This document shows, piece by piece, positions 1-5,678 of a DNA stretch of 5,678 nt. The stretch comes from Bacillota bacterium (GTDB lineage Bacteria; Bacillota; Clostridia; UBA1381): positions 1 to 5,678 of the forward strand of contig JAJPXA010000097.1 in assembly GCA_021205715.1 (NCBI GenBank), in the 5' to 3' direction. Each line of letters opens with the position of its first letter. Position 1 is the stretch's first letter. The position numbers and the translations under genes are program-made. Under the pieces are notes generated by a model. The model did no database searches. It was given only the letters and a program-made list of their open reading frames with translations, and was not told the DNA's origin.

Positions 1-1
1 T

Positions 2-1729
2 GATAATATACGTATTTTTGAATTAGACCATCCCGATACTCAAAAATATAAGCTCAAAAAAATTAAGGAGCTTGAATGGAATATACCCGAAAATGTCAGA
101 TTCGTTCCGATTGATTTTGCAAAGGACGATATGAAAAAGGTATTGATAAAAGCGGGGTTTAATCCCGAAATCCCCGCATTTTTCGCCATTCTCGGAGTTA
201 CATATTATCTGACATTAAGCGTGTTTGAGGATACGCTGAAAAATATTTCGGAGCTGTCGCCGGCGGGAAGCGAAATCGTCTTTGATTATCCCGATGAAAC
301 AACATTCTCAAAGCGTGGCGCAAAAAGGGTGCAAAGGCTTACACAAATAACGGAAAGCTTAGGCGAGCCGATGCGGCACGGCTTTTCGATAGGCGAGCTT
401 GAAAACGCGCTGAATCGCCACAACTTTAGCATAAAGGAGCATTTTGCGCCGAAGGATATACAGGCAAAATTCTTTGACGGCAGAGAGGACGGACAAAGAG
501 CGTTTGAAAATATACATTTTATAAGCACGGTAAAGGAGATGAAACAAATGAACACACACATATTTACATCGGAATCGGTAACTAAGGGACATCCCGACAA
601 GGTAAGCGACATTATATCGGATTCGATACTTGACGCGTATATAAGCAAGGATGAAAATGCGAGAGTGGCGGCGGAAACGGCAGTTAAAAATAACACGATT
701 GTTTTGCTCGGCGAAATATCCTCCGACGCGGAAGTTGATATTGAAAGCGTTGTGAGAAATGCCGTTAAATCAATCGGGTACAATAAAGCCGAGCTTGGTT
801 TTCATGCTGATACGGCAGCAATAATAAATCTTTTGGATAAGCAGTCGCCCGATATTGCTCAAGGAGTAGACCGGGCGCTCGAAGCAAGAAATAAAAATGA
901 TAAGGAACAGCTCGGCGCAGGCGACCAGGGAATGGTTTTCGGCTATGCTTCGGATGATACGGAGGAGCTTATGCCGCTTGCGGCATATTTATCCCGCGCT
1001 CTTTCAAAAAGGCTTACGGAGGTAAGAGAAAATAATGTAATCCCTTATCTTCGACCGGACGGTAAAACACAGGTCAGCATTAAATATGAAAACGACAAAC
1101 CGACGTTAATAGATACTATTGTCATTTCAACTCAGCATAATGAGAATGTGGAGCAGAAGCAAATACACGATGACATTAGGAAGTATGTAATACAGCCGGT
1201 AATACCCGAAAATCTGTTAAGCAGTGAAACAAAATTTCTTATAAACCCGACCGGCAGATTCGTGATAGGCGGTCCCGTGGGCGACAGCGGCTTAACGGGC
1301 AGAAAAATCATTGTCGATACTTACGGCGGAGCCGCGCATCACGGCGGCGGGGCATTTTCGGGTAAAGACCCGACAAAGGTTGACCGAAGCGCCGCTTATG
1401 CCGCAAGGTATATTGCGAAAAATATCGTCGCAGCGGGACTTGCAAAAAAGGCGGAAATCCAAATTGCATATGCAATAGGCGTGGCACAGCCGGTCAGCTT
1501 GAGTATAAACACATTCGGAACGGAAACCGTATCGGTCGATAAAATCGAAGAAGCGGTGCGCTCGCTTGTTGATTTGAGTCCCGGCGGCATAATAGAACGG
1601 TTTAATCTCAGGCTCGGGATTTATGCGGATACGGCTGCAAACGGACATTTCGGGCGAAAGGAATTGCCGTGGGAGCAGACGGATATTGCGGATACGTTAT
1701 CATTGTTGAAGGAGGCGGACAAAAAGTGA
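2..1729 (+). CDS. 5'-partial LCM-family SAM methyltransferase fused in frame to S-adenosylmethionine synthetase
   Basis: The frame is open from the first complete codon (position 2) to the TGA at 1727-1729, so the N-terminus lies upstream. Visible residues 1-182 match the C-terminal two thirds of class I methyltransferases of the LCM/TIGR00027 family: the acidic SAM-binding motif FELDHP (residues 6-11), VRFVPIDF, LGVTYYLT, GSEIVFDYPD, KRVQRL, GEPMRHGF, and the family's closing AFENIHFISTVK. About 100 N-terminal residues, including the glycine-rich SAM loop, would be missing from view. The frame then continues through only EMKQ into a full MetK starting MNTHIFTSESV. No stop codon separates the domains. 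Family members are O- or carboxyl-methyltransferases; the substrate here cannot be told. The protein could be a true bifunctional enzyme that makes and uses SAM, or a neighbouring gene pair whose stop codon was lost or misread. The visible 575 residues contain no cysteine. Confidence 0.8.
   Translation, partial: DNIRIFELDHPDTQKYKLKKIKELEWNIPENVRFVPIDFAKDDMKKVLIKAGFNPEIPAFFAILGVTYYLTLSVFEDTLKNISELSPAGSEIVFDYPDETTFSKRGAKRVQRLTQITESLGEPMRHGFSIGELENALNRHNFSIKEHFAPKDIQAKFFDGREDGQRAFENIHFISTVKEMKQMNTHIFTSESVTKGHPDKVSDIISDSILDAYISKDENARVAAETAVKNNTIVLLGEISSDAEVDIESVVRNAVKSIGYNKAELGFHADTAAIINLLDKQSPDIAQGVDRALEARNKNDKEQLGAGDQGMVFGYASDDTEELMPLAAYLSRALSKRLTEVRENNVIPYLRPDGKTQVSIKYENDKPTLIDTIVISTQHNENVEQKQIHDDIRKYVIQPVIPENLLSSETKFLINPTGRFVIGGPVGDSGLTGRKIIVDTYGGAAHHGGGAFSGKDPTKVDRSAAYAARYIAKNIVAAGLAKKAEIQIAYAIGVAQPVSLSINTFGTETVSVDKIEEAVRSLVDLSPGGIIERFNLRLGIYADTAANGHFGRKELPWEQTDIADTLSLLKEADKK
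533..538 (+). promoter_or_regulatory. Internal ribosome binding site for metK
   Basis: AAGGAG lies nine bases before the ATG at 548, inside the last methyltransferase codons. It supports independent initiation of MetK. A second in-frame ATG at 539 directly abuts the site and is too close to be used with it. Confidence 0.7.
548..1729 (+). CDS. metK: S-adenosylmethionine synthetase (methionine adenosyltransferase)
   Basis: MetK makes SAM from methionine and ATP, releasing phosphate and pyrophosphate, in the cytosol. Taken from the ATG at 548 it is 393 residues, close to the usual 380-400, and starts with the family's normal MNTHIFTSESV beginning. Visible motifs are GHPDK (14-18, catalytic His15 and metal-binding Asp17), the signature GAGDQG (123-128), LRPDGKTQV, STQH, NPTGRFVIGGP, GLTGRKIIVDTYGG, the second signature GGGAFSGKD followed by TKVDRS (266-281), and the C-terminal GHFGRKELPWE. 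All three MetK domains are present, so it should be active. Two cysteines of E. coli MetK (in RVACET and in NSCAV) are alanine here, and the protein has no cysteine at all. Its frame is continuous with the upstream methyltransferase, so it may exist free, fused, or both. Its stop overlaps the luxS start. Confidence 0.96.
   Translation: MNTHIFTSESVTKGHPDKVSDIISDSILDAYISKDENARVAAETAVKNNTIVLLGEISSDAEVDIESVVRNAVKSIGYNKAELGFHADTAAIINLLDKQSPDIAQGVDRALEARNKNDKEQLGAGDQGMVFGYASDDTEELMPLAAYLSRALSKRLTEVRENNVIPYLRPDGKTQVSIKYENDKPTLIDTIVISTQHNENVEQKQIHDDIRKYVIQPVIPENLLSSETKFLINPTGRFVIGGPVGDSGLTGRKIIVDTYGGAAHHGGGAFSGKDPTKVDRSAAYAARYIAKNIVAAGLAKKAEIQIAYAIGVAQPVSLSINTFGTETVSVDKIEEAVRSLVDLSPGGIIERFNLRLGIYADTAANGHFGRKELPWEQTDIADTLSLLKEADKK
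1709..1715 (+). promoter_or_regulatory. Ribosome binding site deciding the GTG start of luxS
   Basis: AAGGAGG sits within the last metK codons, ten bases before GTG 1726. It fixes the luxS start at the GTG and not at the in-frame ATG 1669, which would add 19 residues absent from LuxS proteins. Confidence 0.75.
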
Positions 1730-2187
1730 AAAGAATAGCGAGCTTTACGGTAAATCACGATAAGCTGAAAAAGGGTATGTATATTTCAAGGACGGACGGA
1801 GATGTTATCACCTATGATATACGGATGAAAAAGCCGAACGGCGGCGATTACCTCTCAAACGGAGCAATTCATACCTTTGAACACCTGTTTGCGACATATG
1901 CGCGAAACTCACCCTATGCGGAAAATGTTATTTATGTGGGGCCTATGGGCTGTCGGACGGGATTTTACCTTTTACTGCGCGAGAGTATAAGCTATGAAAA
2001 CGCGATACGGCTTGTCAAGCAATCCTTTGAATTTATAAAGGATTTTAACGGTATTATTCCGGGCAGCAGGCGTGAGGAATGCGGAAATTACAAGGAACAC
2101 GACATTGAGGGTGCAAGAGATGTTGCGGAGGATATGCTTGCGGTTCTCTCGGATTGGTCGGAGGACAAACTTTATTATGAAAATTGA
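1726..2187 (+). CDS. luxS: S-ribosylhomocysteine lyase (autoinducer-2 synthase)
   Basis: LuxS splits S-ribosylhomocysteine into homocysteine and 4,5-dihydroxy-2,3-pentanedione, the precursor of autoinducer-2, and so recycles the by-product of SAM-dependent methylation. The 153-residue protein is the usual family length (157 in B. subtilis). It begins KRIASFTVNHDKL after the initiator, and shows the metal site H49-x-x-E52-H53 plus C119 in ECGNY, the catalytic C76 in GPMGCRTGFYLLL, and the substrate-binding stretch TYDIRMKKPN. The GTG start shares four bases (GTGA) with the metK stop, so translation is probably coupled. Being next to metK and a methyltransferase points to a role in methyl-cycle recycling; a signalling role cannot be judged from sequence. 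Its only two cysteines are the catalytic and the metal-binding ones. Confidence 0.96.
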   Translation: MKRIASFTVNHDKLKKGMYISRTDGDVITYDIRMKKPNGGDYLSNGAIHTFEHLFATYARNSPYAENVIYVGPMGCRTGFYLLLRESISYENAIRLVKQSFEFIKDFNGIIPGSRREECGNYKEHDIEGARDVAEDMLAVLSDWSEDKLYYEN

Positions 2188-2218
2188 TAAGAAAATTGAT
2201 TTAACGGAGGAATTTAAA

Positions 2219-3379
2219 ATGTCAAGTTATCAAAACATAGAATCAGCCTTAATACACGGCGGAAACACAACGGATAAGCATACGGGCGCGGTTAATGTGC
2301 CGATATATCAGACCTCGACATACCGGCAAACGGGACTCGGCGAAAATCCCGAATGGGAATATTCAAGAACGGGGAATCCGACAAGGGCGGCGCTTGAAGC
2401 TCTTATCGCTGAGCTTGAAACAGGAACGGCGGGTTTTGCGTTCGCCTCGGGAATGGCGGCGATTACAGCGGTTTTAAGCCTTTTTGAAAGCGGCGACAAG
2501 GTCATAATTTCAAGCAATGTTTACGGCGGCACATTCAGAGTTCTTGACAAGGTGTTTAAGAATTTTGATATTACATATTCAATCGAGGACACAACCGATA
2601 TTGATGCGTTGGATAAGAAAATAACGCCGGATGTTAAGGCGATTTTAGTTGAAAGCCCCGCGAATCTGCTGCTTACAATAACCGATATAAAGGCAGTGTC
2701 CGATATTGCGAAAAAGCACGGGATCTTATCGATTGTGGACAATACGTTTATGACGCCGTATCTGCAAAGACCAATAGAGCTTGGAGCGGATATTGTTATT
2801 CACAGCGGAACAAAATATCTCGGCGGGCACAGCGATGTGGTTTCGGGTTTGGTCGTTGTAAATTCAAAGGAGCTTGCCGAAAGGATTGCGTTTATTCAAA
2901 ATTCAACCGGCGGTGTGCTTGCTCCGTTCGATTCGTTTTTATTGATAAGAGGAATAAAAACCCTCGGAGTAAGAATGGACAGGCACGTCGAAAATGCCGT
3001 AAAAGCGGCGAAGCATCTGAAAAAGCACAGCGGCGTAAAGAATGTGTATTATCCCGGACTCCCCGACGCGCAGGGATATGAGGTAAATAAAGGTCAGGCA
3101 AAAAACGGCGGCGCGATGATTTCGTTTGAATTAAAGGAAAATCACGATATAAAAAAATTTTTTAAAAGTCTGCGTCTTGTCGCGCTTGCGGAGAGCCTCG
3201 GCGGTGTTGAGTCGCTCGTTTGCCATCCCGCGAGTATGACGCACGCGTCGATTCCGTATGAAATCAGACAGAGGGTCGGTATTACCGACGGTCTTATCAG
3301 GCTTTCTGTTGGAATTGAAAATATCGATGATATAATTTCCGATTTGGATAATGCGATTAAGGAGAGCGAAACACTATGA
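2219..3379 (+). CDS. mccB: PLP-dependent cystathionine/homocysteine gamma-lyase (Cys/Met metabolism family)
   Basis: The 386-residue protein belongs to the Cys/Met-metabolism PLP enzymes (MetB/MetC/MccB fold). ATG 2219 follows GGAGG (2206-2210) by eight bases; an upstream in-frame ATG at 2072 lies inside luxS and adds 49 non-homologous residues. Visible motifs are IHGGNTTDKHTGAVNVPIYQ, the phosphate-binding Y48-S49-R50 with TGNPTR, ASGMAAI, VDNTFMTPYLQ, the PLP lysine K199 in SGTKYLGGHSDVVSG, QNSTGGVLAPFDS, and the closing SMTHASIP with GITDGLIRLSVGIE. It most resembles B. subtilis MccB from memory of that sequence, which turns cystathionine into cysteine, 2-oxobutyrate and ammonia. Its overlap with mccA favours this lyase role in reverse transsulfuration. 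Close paralogues (cystathionine gamma-synthase, O-acetylhomoserine sulfhydrylase, methionine gamma-lyase) share these motifs, so substrate choice is inferred from context. Confidence 0.88.
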   Translation: MSSYQNIESALIHGGNTTDKHTGAVNVPIYQTSTYRQTGLGENPEWEYSRTGNPTRAALEALIAELETGTAGFAFASGMAAITAVLSLFESGDKVIISSNVYGGTFRVLDKVFKNFDITYSIEDTTDIDALDKKITPDVKAILVESPANLLLTITDIKAVSDIAKKHGILSIVDNTFMTPYLQRPIELGADIVIHSGTKYLGGHSDVVSGLVVVNSKELAERIAFIQNSTGGVLAPFDSFLLIRGIKTLGVRMDRHVENAVKAAKHLKKHSGVKNVYYPGLPDAQGYEVNKGQAKNGGAMISFELKENHDIKKFFKSLRLVALAESLGGVESLVCHPASMTHASIPYEIRQRVGITDGLIRLSVGIENIDDIISDLDNAIKESETL

Positions 3380-4287
3380 GCTATTATGAATCGATGCAGG
3401 AGCTTATAGGCGGCACACCGACGGTAAAGCTGAATAATATCGCCGTTCCCGACGGCGTAAGCGTATTCGCCAAGCTGGAGCTTTGGAATCCGTCGGGCAG
3501 CGTAAAAGACCGCACCGCGAAATATATGATAGAGGATGCCGAAAGAAAGGGGATTTTAAAGTCGGGCGGCACAATAATCGAAGCAACGGCGGGAAATACG
3601 GGTCTTGGCATAGCGTTTGCCGCGCTTAATAGGGGCTATAAAATCATTTTTGTTGTTCCGACGAAATTTTCGGAGGAAAAACAGACGCTTATGCGCGCGC
3701 TCGGTGCGGAAATTATAAACACGCCGCGCGAGGGCGGAATGCTTGAAGCGGAAAATAAGGCGAATGAGCTTATAGCAAAAATTCCGAATGCCGTGTTGCT
3801 GCGGCAATTCAGAAACCCGTCCAATCCACTCGCGCATTACGAAACAACGGGGCCTGAAATATATAATGACTTAAACGGGAAAATCGATTATGTCGCGTCG
3901 GGCGCGGGAAGCGGCGGTACATACACGGGAGTGCTTAAATACTTAAAAGAGAGAAATCCGAAAATTCAAGGTATTTTAGCCGACCCAGTCGGCTCGACGA
4001 TGGGCGGCGGCGAACACGGGGACTATAATATCGAAGGCATAGGAAACGATTTTATCGCCGATACAATGGATATGTCGTTGGTGGATAGGGTGATTAAGGT
4101 AAACGATTCCGACGCTTTTCGCGGGGCAAGACTGCTTGCGGAAAAGGAGGGCATTTTTGCCGGCACGTCGTCCGGCGCGGCATTGGCGGCGGCATTAGAG
4201 CTTGCGCGCGAGGGCGCAAAGGGCAATATCGTGGTAATATTCCCCGACCGCGGGGACAGATATTTCAGTAAGCGCTTGTACGGATAA
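3376..4287 (+). CDS. mccA: Cysteine synthase-family PLP enzyme, probably O-acetylserine-dependent cystathionine beta-synthase
   Basis: This 303-residue protein is a complete fold-type II PLP enzyme of the CysK/CysM/CBS group. It shows the PLP lysine K44 in NPSGSVKDRTA, the substrate loop E69-ATAGNTG (most relatives have Pro at position 70), the phosphate-binding G176-AGSGGT, and S265-SGA near the ring nitrogen. The ATAGNTG loop and the closing PDRGDRYFSKRLYG are like B. subtilis MccA, which joins homocysteine to activated serine to give cystathionine. The ATG overlaps the mccB stop (ATGA), with AAGGAG at 3359-3364, so the two are translated together. With MccB it would complete homocysteine-to-cysteine conversion. 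A plain O-acetylserine sulfhydrylase that uses sulfide remains possible. No regulatory domain is present and there is no cysteine in the protein. Confidence 0.87.
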   Translation: MSYYESMQELIGGTPTVKLNNIAVPDGVSVFAKLELWNPSGSVKDRTAKYMIEDAERKGILKSGGTIIEATAGNTGLGIAFAALNRGYKIIFVVPTKFSEEKQTLMRALGAEIINTPREGGMLEAENKANELIAKIPNAVLLRQFRNPSNPLAHYETTGPEIYNDLNGKIDYVASGAGSGGTYTGVLKYLKERNPKIQGILADPVGSTMGGGEHGDYNIEGIGNDFIADTMDMSLVDRVIKVNDSDAFRGARLLAEKEGIFAGTSSGAALAAALELAREGAKGNIVVIFPDRGDRYFSKRLYG

Positions 4288-4292
4288 TTGAC

Positions 4293-4298
4293 AGGGAG
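4293..4298 (+). promoter_or_regulatory. Ribosome binding site upstream of mnmA
   Basis: AGGGAG lies ten bases before the TTG at 4309 and five bases before an ATG at 4304 that opens only the two-codon frame ATG-ATT-TGA. The TTG is the first start codon after the in-frame stop at 4300-4302 and the only one that keeps the whole N-terminal strand of MnmA. Confidence 0.6.
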
Positions 4299-4308
4299 TT
4301 GATATGAT

Positions 4309-5391
4309 TTGAATAACAAAGCGGTTATAGCTATGAGCGGCGGCGTGGATTCGAGCGTTGCGGCGCTGTTGATGCGCGAAAAAAATTACAGCTGTATAGG
4401 CGTTACAATGAAGCTGTTTCAAAACGAGGACATCGGCATCAGCCGTGAGCATACGTGCTGTTCTTTGGAGGATACGGAGGATGCGAGGAGCGTTGCCTAT
4501 TCCGTGGGTATTCCGTATTACGTGTTTAATTTTTCGGATAGGTTTAAGGAAACTGTGATTAAACGGTTTGTTGAAGCCTACGAAAACGGCGCGACACCGA
4601 ATCCGTGTATAGACTGCAACAGGTATCTTAAATTTGACAAGCTCTTTGAACGTGCAAGGCAGATCGGTTTTGATTACGTCGTAACGGGGCATTATGCGCG
4701 AATTGGATTTGACGGTGAAAGCGGAAGATATATTCTGAAAAAGGGTATTGACGAAACAAAAGACCAAAGCTATGTTCTTTATTCTATGACGCAGGAGCAG
4801 CTGGCGCACACACTTTTTCCGCTCGGGGATATGACCAAATCCGAGGTTCGCGAAATCGCGGCAAGGCACGGCTTTATAAATGCCGAAAAGCACGACAGTC
4901 AGGACATATGCTTCGTTCGGCAGGGGACTTATTCGGATTTTATTGAAGAGTATATCGGCAAAACATATCCCGAGGGGGATTTTATAACTCGCGGCGGAGA
5001 TGTAATCGGCAGGCACAAAGGAATTATACGCTATACCGTGGGTCAGCGCAAGGGATTGGGGCTGTCGTTTGGCGCGCCGATGTATGTTTGTGAAATAAAC
5101 CCCGAAACAAACACGGTGGTTTTGGGCGATGAAAAGGATTTGTATTCAAAAACGCTTGTCGCAAACGACATAAATCTTATTTCGATTCCCGAAATCGACG
5201 GCAAAATGAGAGTGAGGGCAAAAACCCGATACCGGCAAGAGGAACAATGGGCGACAGCCGAGCAAATATCGCAAACCGAGCTGCGGATTGTATTCGATGA
5301 GCCGCAACGAGCCGTGACAAAGGGGCAAGCCGTAGTTTTGTACGACAGTGATACGGTAGTAGGCGGCGGTACCATAGCCTATAAAGAATAA
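4309..5391 (+). CDS. mnmA: tRNA-specific 2-thiouridylase
   Basis: MnmA activates U34 of tRNA Glu, Gln and Lys with ATP and adds sulfur at position 2, using sulfur from a cysteine desulfurase. The 360 residues cover the full family length. The PP-loop SGGVDSS is at 10-16, VTMKLF follows, and TGHYARI is present. The catalytic cysteines are C103 in NPCIDCN and C201 in DSQDICFVR (counterparts of E. coli C102 and C199). The central and C-terminal domains show YTVGQRKGLG and AVVLYD with the closing VVGGGTI. C100 makes a C-x-x-C with C103. The start is a TTG, since the nearby ATG 4304 is out of frame and stops at once. Its place 21 bases after mccA puts a sulfur-using tRNA enzyme behind cysteine-making genes. 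It has seven cysteines, unlike the genes before it. Confidence 0.95.
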   Translation: MNNKAVIAMSGGVDSSVAALLMREKNYSCIGVTMKLFQNEDIGISREHTCCSLEDTEDARSVAYSVGIPYYVFNFSDRFKETVIKRFVEAYENGATPNPCIDCNRYLKFDKLFERARQIGFDYVVTGHYARIGFDGESGRYILKKGIDETKDQSYVLYSMTQEQLAHTLFPLGDMTKSEVREIAARHGFINAEKHDSQDICFVRQGTYSDFIEEYIGKTYPEGDFITRGGDVIGRHKGIIRYTVGQRKGLGLSFGAPMYVCEINPETNTVVLGDEKDLYSKTLVANDINLISIPEIDGKMRVRAKTRYRQEEQWATAEQISQTELRIVFDEPQRAVTKGQAVVLYDSDTVVGGGTIAYKE

Positions 5392-5447
5392 AATTCAGAC
5401 GGATGCCATACTTAAATAACTCCAAATCATTTGATTTAATGTGAGAT

Positions 5448-5482
5448 AAAGGTGATTCACGCAATGATGAATCGCCTTTTTT
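5448..5482 (+). terminator. Rho-independent terminator after mnmA
   Basis: A 12-bp stem (AAAGGTGATTCA at 5448-5459 with TGAATCGCCTTT at 5468-5479, one G-U pair) closes an eight-base loop and runs straight into six T residues (5477-5482). It lies 56 bases after the mnmA stop and closes the operon on the plus strand. The opposite strand has no comparable T-run after the stem, so it looks one-directional. Confidence 0.9.
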
Positions 5483-5515
5483 GATGTATGTATATTAAAA
5501 TAAGTGATAACGGAC

Positions 5516-5545
5516 TTGCCGCTGTTCATATAGTATAACTGTAAA
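5516..5545 (+). promoter_or_regulatory. Possible promoter for the last, partial ORF
   Basis: An A+T-rich stretch after the terminator contains TTGCCG (5516-5521) and, 18 bases on, TGTAAA (5540-5545); TATAAC (5534-5539) is a better -10 box but would leave only 12 bases to the -35. Each box in the first pair matches four of six consensus bases. A promoter is expected here because the terminator separates the next gene, but this exact placement is weak. Confidence 0.25.
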
Positions 5546-5565
5546 TTCGGAAAGCGGGTGTTAAT

Positions 5566-5678
5566 ATGAATCAATATGAACAGGGGAAAAATATATGTAA
5601 AAGTGTTTTCAAAAGTGGTGAAAACACTATATCCAAAAGCCAATTTACAAAAAAGTGGATTGAGCTTGTAAACAGTTT
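5566..5678 (+). CDS. 3'-truncated small hypothetical ORF
   Basis: An ATG at 5566 opens a frame that stays open to the window end, giving 37 full codons. GGGTG (5556-5560) five bases upstream is a modest ribosome site. The peptide begins MNQYEQGKNICKSVF and continues through FTKKWIELVNS; it is lysine-rich, soluble-looking and shows no signal peptide or membrane segment. I do not recognise the family. It follows the operon terminator, so it should be a separate transcription unit. Codons 13-15 and 19-21 form a perfect 9-bp inverted repeat. Its codon choice is more A+T-rich than the operon genes (AAA, AGT, ACT, ATA), which could mean a different origin, although 37 codons are too few to decide. 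Confidence 0.5.
   Translation, partial: MNQYEQGKNICKSVFKSGENTISKSQFTKKWIELVNS
5602..5628 (+). repeat. Perfect 9-bp inverted repeat within the start of the last ORF
   Basis: AGTGTTTTC (5602-5610) is exactly complementary in reverse to GAAAACACT (5620-5628), with a nine-base spacer. It lies in codons 13-21 of the partial ORF and is not followed by a T-run, so it is not a terminator. It could be an mRNA hairpin, a protein-binding site or chance. Confidence 0.6.

Noticed and set aside
1..130. SAM or T-box riboswitch controlling the operon
   Set aside because: The first 130 bases are coding sequence of the methyltransferase, so any leader lies upstream of the window; none is visible between the genes.
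1669..1725. N-terminal extension of LuxS from ATG 1669
   Set aside because: The 19 extra residues lie inside metK, do not match LuxS proteins, and the ribosome site points to GTG 1726.
2072..2218. N-terminal extension of MccB from ATG 2072
   Set aside because: It overlaps luxS by over 100 bases and adds 49 residues foreign to the family; GGAGG at 2206-2210 supports ATG 2219.
4195..5016. 273-codon open frame on the minus strand opposite mnmA
   Set aside because: It lies wholly over the strongly supported mnmA and the end of mccA, its translation resembles no known family, and no promoter or ribosome site supports it. It is a by-product of codon use on the plus strand.
5424..5437. Short palindrome AAATCA-TT-TGATTT before the terminator
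   Set aside because: A six-base A+T-rich dyad is expected by chance in such sequence and it has no position that suggests an operator.
5395..5643. 82-codon minus-strand frame in the region after mnmA
   Set aside because: It runs through the terminator hairpin and over the plus-strand ORF start, has a hydrophobic, low-complexity look typical of translated A+T-rich spacer, and has no convincing ribosome site.
5599..5657. Three copies of AAAAGTG in the last ORF
   Set aside because: The spacing is irregular and the copies follow from lysine-serine or lysine-tryptophan codons in an A-rich sequence; no CRISPR-like or iteron-like structure is present.

Overview
The window carries a compact set of co-directional plus-strand genes that looks like a sulfur-metabolism operon from an anaerobic Firmicute, most likely an uncultured Clostridia member. 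The reasons are strong AAGGAG/GGAGG ribosome sites, GTG and TTG starts, four-base gene overlaps, a LuxS protein and Bacillus-type MccA/MccB enzymes. The lineage is inferred from gene content and protein style, not from a marker gene.

Layout: position 2-547 encodes the C-terminal ~182 residues of an LCM-family (TIGR00027-like) SAM-dependent methyltransferase whose N-terminus lies outside the window. Its reading frame continues without a stop into a complete S-adenosylmethionine synthetase (metK, own start at 548). The metK stop overlaps the GTG start of luxS (1726-2187). After 31 bases comes mccB (2219-3379, cystathionine/homocysteine gamma-lyase family), which overlaps mccA (3376-4287, cysteine synthase/cystathionine beta-synthase family) by ATGA. 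After 21 bases mnmA (4309-5391, tRNA 2-thiouridylase) begins at a TTG. A hairpin plus T-run at 5448-5482 ends the unit. A separate short ORF of unknown function begins at 5566 and runs off the window.

Together the genes describe one sulfur flow. MetK makes SAM and the methyltransferase uses it. LuxS returns S-ribosylhomocysteine to homocysteine and releases the autoinducer-2 precursor. MccA and MccB move the homocysteine sulfur to cysteine. MnmA puts cysteine-derived sulfur onto tRNA. The step from S-adenosylhomocysteine to S-ribosylhomocysteine (MtnN/Pfs) is not in the window.

The main oddities are the methyltransferase-MetK in-frame fusion, with a good internal ribosome site that could also release free MetK, and a marked lack of cysteine in the enzymes before MnmA: 3 cysteines in about 1417 visible residues, two of them active-site residues of LuxS.
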